Shown here piece by piece: positions 7,159-11,736 of a stretch of 11,736 bases of DNA. This DNA comes from Rhodospirillales bacterium (GTDB taxonomy: Bacteria; Pseudomonadota; Alphaproteobacteria; Rhodospirillales_A; JACZKS01). Below the pieces are notes generated by a model. That model was not told the DNA's origin. It worked only from the letters and a program-made list of their open reading frames with translations, and did no database searches. The position numbers and the translations under genes are program-made. The stretch is taken from contig JABGRG010000117.1 of assembly GCA_018648445.1 (NCBI GenBank), positions 1-11,736 of the forward strand. The letters run 5' to 3'. Within the stretch, counting starts at the first letter, position 1, and the number at the start of each line of letters is the position of its first letter.

Positions 7159-8157
7159 ATGAACAAGGAAACGGTGGCAAGCCGCAATCTTGCAATGGAC
7201 GCCGTTCGGGTGACCGAGGCCACGGCGTTGGCCGCGTCGCGCTTTCTTGGGCGCGGCGACGAACAGGCGGCTGATCAGGCGGCCGTTGATGCCATGCATT
7301 CGGCCCTCAAGGGGATGGCCATCGAAGGGGTGATTCGCATCGGCGAAGGAACCCGGGAAAACGCCGAAAAACTTTATTCCGGAGAATCCGGTGGCACCGG
7401 AAACGGGCCGGTCGTCGATCTTGCGCTGATGCCGCTGGAAGGCCCCACCATTGTGGCCAAGGGCGAACCTAACGGGCTTTCGGTCATTGCCATTGCCGAG
7501 GCCGGTCAATTCGCCGATCTGCCCCCCATCTACATGGACAAGATCGCCGTTGGCGGCGGTTTGCCCGATGGCGTTATCAATCTCGATGACGAGCCCGGGA
7601 ACAACCTGCGTGAAATGGCAAAGGCGAAGGGCGTTGATATTGGCGATCTGGTCGCCTGTATTCTTGATCGGCCCCGGCACCGTGAACTGATCGCCAAAAC
7701 CCGTGAAGCGGGCGCGCGGATTTTGCTGATCGGCGATGGCGACTTGAGCGGTGTCGTTTCCACGGCGTGGCCGGAAACCGGTATTGATATCTACATGGGC
7801 AGCGGTGGCGCGCGCGAGGGTATTTTGTCGGCTGCCGCGCTGGCTTGCGTTGGTGGGCAGATGCAGGGCCGCCTGATCTTCCGCAACGATGATGAACGCC
7901 ACAAAGCGGCGTCCTGCGGCATTGAGGATTTCAATCGGGTTTATTCGGTTGCCGATATGGCCTCGGGCGAGGTGACATTCGCCGCCACCGGCGTGACCCA
8001 CGGGGCCATGCTGATGGGCGTAAAGCGGCGGCACGGCGCGGCCATGACCCATTCTTTGGTGATGCGTTCGCTGACCGGAACACTCCATTTCATCGAGGCC
8101 TATCACGACTTCGCCAACTGGTCGGGAGCGACACCCCGCCTGCGGCCCAAAGCATAG
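7159..8157 (+). CDS. glpX: Class II fructose-1,6-bisphosphatase-like protein (GlpX) with altered active-site motifs
   Basis: This 332-residue GlpX-family protein would by family convert fructose 1,6-bisphosphate to fructose 6-phosphate in gluconeogenesis. Much of the family framework is present: GRGDEQAADQAAV (Asp39, matching E. coli Asp33), GEG (Glu63, matching Glu57), IYMDK (Tyr125), RPRH (171-174), GDGD (192-195), EGILSAA (Glu220, matching Glu213) and GQMQGRLIFRNDDE. Two normally invariant stretches are changed. The motif DPxEGT is MPLEGP (91-96), replacing metal-ligand Asp85 with Met91 and Thr90 with Pro96. The usual GEGERDEAPMLYIGE is GEGTRENAEKLYSGE (62-76). The reading frame is continuous and the flanking residues align, so this is substitution and not a frameshift. 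AGGGGG 8 bases ahead supports the ATG. The gene lies between hom and recJ in a tight cluster. It may be inactive, weakly active or altered in substrate. Comparison residues are from memory of E. coli GlpX. Confidence 0.9.
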   Translation: MNKETVASRNLAMDAVRVTEATALAASRFLGRGDEQAADQAAVDAMHSALKGMAIEGVIRIGEGTRENAEKLYSGESGGTGNGPVVDLALMPLEGPTIVAKGEPNGLSVIAIAEAGQFADLPPIYMDKIAVGGGLPDGVINLDDEPGNNLREMAKAKGVDIGDLVACILDRPRHRELIAKTREAGARILLIGDGDLSGVVSTAWPETGIDIYMGSGGAREGILSAAALACVGGQMQGRLIFRNDDERHKAASCGIEDFNRVYSVADMASGEVTFAATGVTHGAMLMGVKRRHGAAMTHSLVMRSLTGTLHFIEAYHDFANWSGATPRLRPKA

Positions 8158-8174
8158 GGTCGAGTAGGGTCTAT

Positions 8175-9956
8175 ATGGCTTCGCAGGACTTTTTCCTCGG
8201 CGTTGAACGATCTGTCACAGGGCGAAGGTGGATTTCCCGCCAGCATGACGAACGAACGGCGCTGGCCCTGACCCAGCGCCTGGACGAACCTGAGATCGTT
8301 GGTCGAATTCTCGCTGCGCGCGGGGTTGGACTGGAAGATGTCGAAACCTTCCTCGACCCGAGTCTGCGTCGCCTGCTGCCCGATCCCAGTCATCTCAAGG
8401 GCATGGAGGCCGCCACCGAGCGGTTGGCCAGTGCCGTCATGCAAGGCGAAAAGATAGCCGTCTTCGGCGACTACGACGTTGACGGCGCGACTTCAGCGGC
8501 GCTGCTGACACGTTATGTGCGGACGGTCGGCGGTGTGGCTGCCATCTATATTCCCGATCGCATCGACGAAGGTTACGGACCGAACGCCGAGGCATTGCTG
8601 GGGCTGGGCCGGGAAGGGGCTTCGCTTATCGTCACCGTCGATTGCGGGACGACCGCTCATGAGCCGTTGAAGGCGGCAACCGATGCCGGGATTGACGTGA
8701 TCGTTGCCGACCATCACGAGGCGGAAGCCCAATTGCCCCCGGCAATTGCGATCATCAATCCCAACCGGTTGGACGAGGAAAGTCCGCATTCCCACATGGC
8801 GGCGGTCGGTGTGACCTTCCTGCTGGTGGTCGGGCTCAATCGGACACTGCGCGACGCGGGATGGTTCAAGACGCGCAATGAGCCGGATTTGCGTCAGTGG
8901 CTGGATCTGGTGGCTCTGGGAACGGTATGTGACGTGGTGCCGCTGGTCGGCGTCAACCGGGCGCTGGTTTCGCGCGGACTTTCGGTCATGGCGGCAAGAG
9001 GTAATCCCGGCTTGCGTGCGTTGGCCGACATTGCCGGGATCGACGAGGCGCCCGGAGCCTATCACGCGGGTTATATGCTGGGTCCGCGCATTAATGCGGG
9101 CGGGCGCATCGGTCGGGCCGATCTGGGGGCGCGGCTTCTGGCCTCCGACGATGAGGTCGAGGCTGCGGAAATTGCCGCCCGTCTGGACGCTTATAACCGC
9201 GAACGGCAGGAAACCGAGTTGAGTGTGCTGAACGCGGCCCTTGATCAGGTGGAAAAAAGCGGTCAGGACGCGCAAGATGCCGGTTTAATATTCGTGGCGG
9301 GCGAAGGCTGGCACCCCGGCGTTGTCGGAATTGTCGCCGGGCGGTTGGCCAATCGTTTTAACCGGCCCGTCTGCGTTGCCGCGATCAATGGGTCTCGAGC
9401 GACCGGATCGGGGCGCTCCATCGCCGGGGTTGATTTGGGTGCCGCGGTTATCGCGGCCCGCCAAAGCGGGCTCATCCTGAAGGGCGGCGGTCACTTCATG
9501 GCAGCGGGGTTCGCCGCGCAAACCGATAACCTGAAAGCCTTTGGCGAATTTCTGAACACCCGGTTGAAGTCCGACATCACACTTGCAGCGCAGTTCCGTG
9601 GATTGAATTTGGACGGCGCGCTAAGCCTCGGGGGTGCGACCAAGGAACTGGTGGCAACGGTTGAAAAAATTGCACCCTTCGGCACCAAAAACCCGGAGCC
9701 CCGCTTCGCCATACCCGACGTGCGGATTTCCTGGTCCAAGGTGGTCGGCGCCAATCATGTGAGTTGTTCGCTTGTCGGGGCGGATGGATCGCGCCTCAAG
9801 GCCATCGCCTTCAGGGCTATGGATAGTGAACTGGGGCCGGCGCTCCTGAACAAGGACGGTGTGCCGCTGCATGTGGCGGGCAAACTGCGCATGAATTCGT
9901 GGCATGGCAACGAATCGGTGCAGATGTTCATAGACGACGCGGCCCCCGCCTGGTGA
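8175..9956 (+). CDS. recJ: Single-stranded-DNA-specific 5'-3' exonuclease RecJ
   Basis: This 593-residue DHH-superfamily nuclease degrades single-stranded DNA 5' to 3' in recombinational and mismatch repair. Metal-binding motifs are DYDVDG (99-104), VDCG (155-158) and DHH (179-181), followed by NPNR (195-198), LGTVCDVVPL (248-257) and GPRINAGGRIG (303-313). The DHHA1 region includes GGGHFMAAGF (437-446). The C-terminal part (about 475-590) is the OB-fold expected in RecJ. Length is normal and no key residue is missing. The ATG at 8175 has AGGG 5 bases upstream and lies 17 bases after the glpX stop. It is the last gene of the cluster: the terminator hairpin begins inside its final codons. Confidence 0.96.
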   Translation: MASQDFFLGVERSVTGRRWISRQHDERTALALTQRLDEPEIVGRILAARGVGLEDVETFLDPSLRRLLPDPSHLKGMEAATERLASAVMQGEKIAVFGDYDVDGATSAALLTRYVRTVGGVAAIYIPDRIDEGYGPNAEALLGLGREGASLIVTVDCGTTAHEPLKAATDAGIDVIVADHHEAEAQLPPAIAIINPNRLDEESPHSHMAAVGVTFLLVVGLNRTLRDAGWFKTRNEPDLRQWLDLVALGTVCDVVPLVGVNRALVSRGLSVMAARGNPGLRALADIAGIDEAPGAYHAGYMLGPRINAGGRIGRADLGARLLASDDEVEAAEIAARLDAYNRERQETELSVLNAALDQVEKSGQDAQDAGLIFVAGEGWHPGVVGIVAGRLANRFNRPVCVAAINGSRATGSGRSIAGVDLGAAVIAARQSGLILKGGGHFMAAGFAAQTDNLKAFGEFLNTRLKSDITLAAQFRGLNLDGALSLGGATKELVATVEKIAPFGTKNPEPRFAIPDVRISWSKVVGANHVSCSLVGADGSRLKAIAFRAMDSELGPALLNKDGVPLHVAGKLRMNSWHGNESVQMFIDDAAPAW

Positions 9957-9975
9957 GGCAGGGGCCGTATTTTTT
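9940..9975 (+). terminator. Intrinsic terminator overlapping the recJ stop codon
   Basis: A 12-bp stem (9940-9951 with 9956-9967, one C/A mismatch) closes a GGTG loop and is followed by TAT and a run of T ending at 9975. The last recJ codons form the left arm and the TGA stop (9954-9956) lies in the loop and first base of the right arm. It ends only 4 bases before the inverted-repeat element at 9980. Confidence 0.85.
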
Positions 9976-9979
9976 GCCG

Positions 9980-10245
9980 AGAGCACTTTCAGGCCATATA
10001 TGGTCATTCTGATGCGCTTCGTTGGTGCGATCCGCTAGGCGTTTCGCGAAGCGCGATGCTAAAGCATCGGGCGAGCGGAACAACGACGCGAGCGGCCATC
10101 GAAGCGCACCCTTCGGGCGGGCCGTTTCAAGCCGTGGCGTCGTCAAACCCCTTGCCCGTAGCAAAGGCTACGCGCCGCGAGGTTCACCTAACCACGGCTT
10201 GAAACGGCCTCGTCAGAATGACCATATATGGCCTGAAAATGCTCT
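9980..10245. repeat. 266-bp structured element with 33-bp terminal inverted repeats (MITE-like)
   Basis: The left arm (9980-10012) and right arm (10213-10245) are reverse complements at 32 of 33 positions (the mismatch is C9985, which faces A10240). Each arm contains the 10-base palindrome CCATATATGG (9994-10003 and 10222-10231). The interior folds further. TGCGCTTCG (10013-10021) pairs with CGAAGCGCA (10100-10108), enclosing a near-palindrome (10039-10054) and the hairpin CGATGC/GCATCG (10054-10069). A second foldback spans 10120-10209. There is no transposase and no plausible gene inside, and I see no target-site duplication in the flanks. It lies between convergent genes. The right end overlaps the phosphofructokinase stop codon (10244-10246), contributing its last two bases. 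A miniature transposable element or a family-specific intergenic repeat both fit; copy number cannot be judged here. Confidence 0.75.
10120..10209. repeat. Inner foldback with perfect 18-bp arms
   Basis: GGCCGTTTCAAGCCGTGG (10120-10137) and its exact reverse complement (10192-10209) flank a 54-base interior. The interior has its own small hairpin, CGTAGC (10157-10162) / GCTACG (10167-10172), with loop AAAG. It is nested within the larger terminal-repeat element. Confidence 0.85.
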
Positions 10246-11461
10246 ACTTATTGAGGATTTTCTCGACCGGGTTGGCGCGCAGCCGGAAGGCGTCCGGCAT
10301 GCCCGAGCCCAGCAGCGGCCGCAGGTACATGACGAACTTGTCGGTGACGTTGTTGCCCGCTTCGTTAATATAGGCGTCCGGCATGACGGCGGTCTTGCCG
10401 GCAACGTCTTCCAGCCTGCTCAGGTGGTATTCCACCGAGTAGTAGCCGGTGCGGTGGATGGTGACCGAGCCGGTTGATCGCCTGTCCCATTGTGCGTACT
10501 GCACCGCTTTTTCGCCGACTTCGCGGGCTTCGCGGCGGTCAACATCCGACACGCAACCCAGGAACGAACGCTGCAGATAGCCGAAGGTGTCGCCGCGCAC
10601 ACGGCTGATATCGGTGTTCTTCTTGATCACCGAGGTGAGCTGATCGGCCAACGCGCCGGTGCCGGAAAGCTGAACGTTGCCGTGGGCGTCGTGTTCCACT
10701 TGTTCGACCAGCTTGGAAATGATCGGTGTGCCGCTTTCATCATGGATGCCTTCGGAAACGGCGACGACGCAGCGGCCGTATTTTTCGTAGGTGGTTTTCA
10801 CGTCGGTAAGGAACTGCTCGACGCTGAAAGCGCGCTCCGGAAGGTAAATCAAGTGCGGCCCGTCGTCTTCGAATTTGCGGCCCAAAGCCGACGCGGCAGT
10901 TAGATAGCCCGCATGGCGGCCCATAACGGAAGCCACGTAAACGCCGGGAAGGGCGCGGTTATCGGCGTTTACGCCAGCGAACGCCAGGGCGACGAAGCGT
11001 GCAGCCGACGGAAAACCGGGGGTGTGATCGTTGATGGCCAAGTCGTTGTCGATGGTTTTTGGTATGTGGATGCATTGCATGTCATAGTTGGCTTTTGTGG
11101 CTTCTTCGCTGACGATGCGCAAGGTGTCGGAGGAATCGTTGCCGCCGATATAGAAGAACGTGCCGATTTCGTGGGCCTTGAGAACCTTGAAAATTTCCTG
11201 GCAGTACTTCAGGTCGGGCTTGTCGCGGGTTGAACCCAGCGCCGAACACGGCGTTTCCGCAACCAGTTCCAAGTTGTGGTTGGTTTCCTGGGTCAGGTCG
11301 ATGAAATTTTCGTTGACGATACCGCTGACTCCATGATGGGCGCCGTAGACACGTTCCACCGTACCGAATTTGCGCGATTCGATGACCGCGCCGACCATGG
11401 ATTCGTTGATAACGGCGGTCGGACCGCCACCCTGGGCGACCAGCACCTTCCCCTTAAGCAT
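10244..11461 (-). CDS. pfp: Pyrophosphate-dependent 6-phosphofructokinase
   Basis: This 405-residue enzyme of the PfkA superfamily interconverts fructose 6-phosphate and fructose 1,6-bisphosphate. Use of PPi rather than ATP is suggested by GGND (106-109), where Asp109 replaces the Gly of ATP-type GGDG, and by PKTIDND (134-140) with Lys135 instead of the Gly of ATP enzymes. Other family segments are GGGPTAVIN (11-19), MGRHAGYL (180-187), Glu237-Gly238 in VSEGIH and the C-terminal RPLLGSGMPDAF (381-392). Because PPi enzymes work reversibly, it can serve both glycolysis and gluconeogenesis. Length fits the 400-residue bacterial PPi group. The ATG at 11461 is preceded by GGAAGGA about 11 bases upstream. 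The gene is convergent with the recJ cluster, and its TAG stop overlaps the end of the inverted-repeat element. No ordinary terminator follows, so that element may end the transcript. Confidence 0.9.
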   Translation of the reverse strand: MLKGKVLVAQGGGPTAVINESMVGAVIESRKFGTVERVYGAHHGVSGIVNENFIDLTQETNHNLELVAETPCSALGSTRDKPDLKYCQEIFKVLKAHEIGTFFYIGGNDSSDTLRIVSEEATKANYDMQCIHIPKTIDNDLAINDHTPGFPSAARFVALAFAGVNADNRALPGVYVASVMGRHAGYLTAASALGRKFEDDGPHLIYLPERAFSVEQFLTDVKTTYEKYGRCVVAVSEGIHDESGTPIISKLVEQVEHDAHGNVQLSGTGALADQLTSVIKKNTDISRVRGDTFGYLQRSFLGCVSDVDRREAREVGEKAVQYAQWDRRSTGSVTIHRTGYYSVEYHLSRLEDVAGKTAVMPDAYINEAGNNVTDKFVMYLRPLLGSGMPDAFRLRANPVEKILNK

Positions 11462-11548
11462 AAGAAACGTCCTTCCGATAAATCCTTGAGTAAATCTGGG
11501 CGCGCGCTGTCACGGATCAGGCTGAAAGTATGCGCGGGCGCGTGCGGC

Positions 11549-11576
11549 ATACTATTTATATCGGCGCGATCTGCAA
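11549..11576 (-). promoter_or_regulatory. Possible promoter of the PPi-phosphofructokinase gene
   Basis: On the minus strand TTGCAG (11576-11571) and TAGTAT (11554-11549) are 16 bases apart, about 88 bases before the ATG. The match is weak (3/6 and 4/6) but it is the best pair I see in the 218-base gap. Confidence 0.3.
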
Positions 11577-11634
11577 GAACAGAATGCGCGGGGCCGAAAA
11601 TCGAGAGATTTTTTGAGTGGTCGAAACCTAATGC

Positions 11635-11661
11635 TTGATTTTCTCAGCCAGCCCGTATAAA
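11635..11661 (+). promoter_or_regulatory. Promoter of tRNA-Glu
   Basis: TTGATT (11635-11640) and TATAAA (11656-11661) are 15 bases apart, or 16 if the -35 is read as CTTGAT. Start of transcription is expected near 11668, about 12 bases before the mature tRNA. Placement directly ahead of a tRNA makes the call more credible than the boxes alone. Confidence 0.55.
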
Positions 11662-11679
11662 TCACCCACACCTCGAAGC

Positions 11680-11736
11680 GACCCCATCGTCTAGAGGCCT
11701 AGGACACTGGCCTTTCACGCCGGCAACACGGGTTCG
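11680..11736 (+). tRNA. tRNA-Glu (anticodon UUC), 3' end cut by the window edge
   Basis: The sequence follows the conserved glutamate tRNA plan. Acceptor 5' strand GACCCCA (11680-11686) is followed by TC, then a D arm GTCTAGAGGCCTAGGAC. The anticodon arm is CTGGC/GCCGG (11707-11711 with 11719-11723) around loop CTTTCAC, giving anticodon TTC at 11714-11716. The variable loop CAAC and the T-stem ACGGG with TTCG reach the window end. About 19 bases of the T loop, T-stem 3' strand and acceptor 3' strand are missing. Confidence 0.95.

Noticed and set aside
7342..7449. Frameshift as the explanation for the odd GlpX motifs
   Set aside because: The reading frame is continuous and conserved residues flank and interleave the changed ones, so substitutions are the simpler reading.
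6850..8106. 418-codon frame antisense to glpX and the hom end
   Set aside because: It is a mirror of high-GC coding sequence. glpX and hom on the other strand have clear family motifs.
9980..10245. CRISPR array, attachment site or transposase gene in the intergenic element
   Set aside because: There are no regularly spaced direct repeats, no integrase or transposase reading frame, and no visible target duplication; the pattern is nested inverted repeats only.
10022..10477. 151-codon open frame running from the inverted-repeat element into pfp on the opposite strand
   Set aside because: Its first part is repeat sequence and the rest is antisense to the well-supported pfp gene. The translation resembles no protein family.
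11680..11736. Integration site for a genomic island at tRNA-Glu
   Set aside because: tRNA genes are common integration targets, but no integrase or repeated tRNA 3' end is in the window and the 3' end itself is outside it.

Overview
The window reads as a chromosomal stretch from an alphaproteobacterium, most likely Rhodospirillales-like. The reasons are the moderately high GC content and strong GC bias at third codon positions, an AlaC-type aminotransferase - homoserine dehydrogenase - GlpX - RecJ gene order, a pyrophosphate-type phosphofructokinase, and an RhlE helicase with a long Ala/Lys/Pro tail. The genus cannot be told from the sequence alone. Most of the window is housekeeping or metabolic. 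It holds eight complete protein genes, one tRNA gene cut by the right edge, several promoters and terminators that can be seen directly, and one structured intergenic repeat.

Layout. Positions 1-273 carry no convincing gene; they hold palindrome-rich sequence and a GC-rich stem-loop. A small exported CopG/DUF411-type copper protein (274-717, +) ends at a good intrinsic terminator. It converges on an RhlE-like DEAD-box RNA helicase (762-2279, -), whose own promoter is visible and fixes its start. Divergent from the helicase is an alpha/beta hydrolase (2483-3184, +), followed by a lipoprotein with a Pro/Ala-rich linker and an OmpA-like C-terminal domain (3366-4526, +), also with a visible promoter. 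Next comes a tight forward cluster that is probably one operon: PLP aminotransferase (alaC-like), homoserine dehydrogenase (hom), class II fructose-bisphosphatase-like protein (glpX) and RecJ exonuclease. It ends in a terminator that overlaps the recJ stop codon. A convergent PPi-dependent phosphofructokinase gene (10244-11461, -) lies on the other side. The right end has a promoter and the first 57 bases of tRNA-Glu(UUC).

Function. hom (threonine/methionine branch of the aspartate pathway) and the aminotransferase are amino-acid metabolism genes. glpX and the PPi-phosphofructokinase act on the same step, fructose 6-phosphate <-> fructose 1,6-bisphosphate, from two adjacent convergent units. 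The GlpX protein here has lost residues that are normally invariant, including the metal-ligand Asp of the DPxEGT motif. This raises the possibility that the reversible PPi enzyme carries the gluconeogenic flux.

The two observations most worth a second look are (1) a 266-bp element between recJ and the phosphofructokinase gene, with 33-bp terminal inverted repeats (32/33 match) and two nested inner foldbacks, one end of which forms part of the phosphofructokinase stop codon; and (2) the degenerate active-site motifs of GlpX. I found no CRISPR array, transposase, phage gene or defence system.
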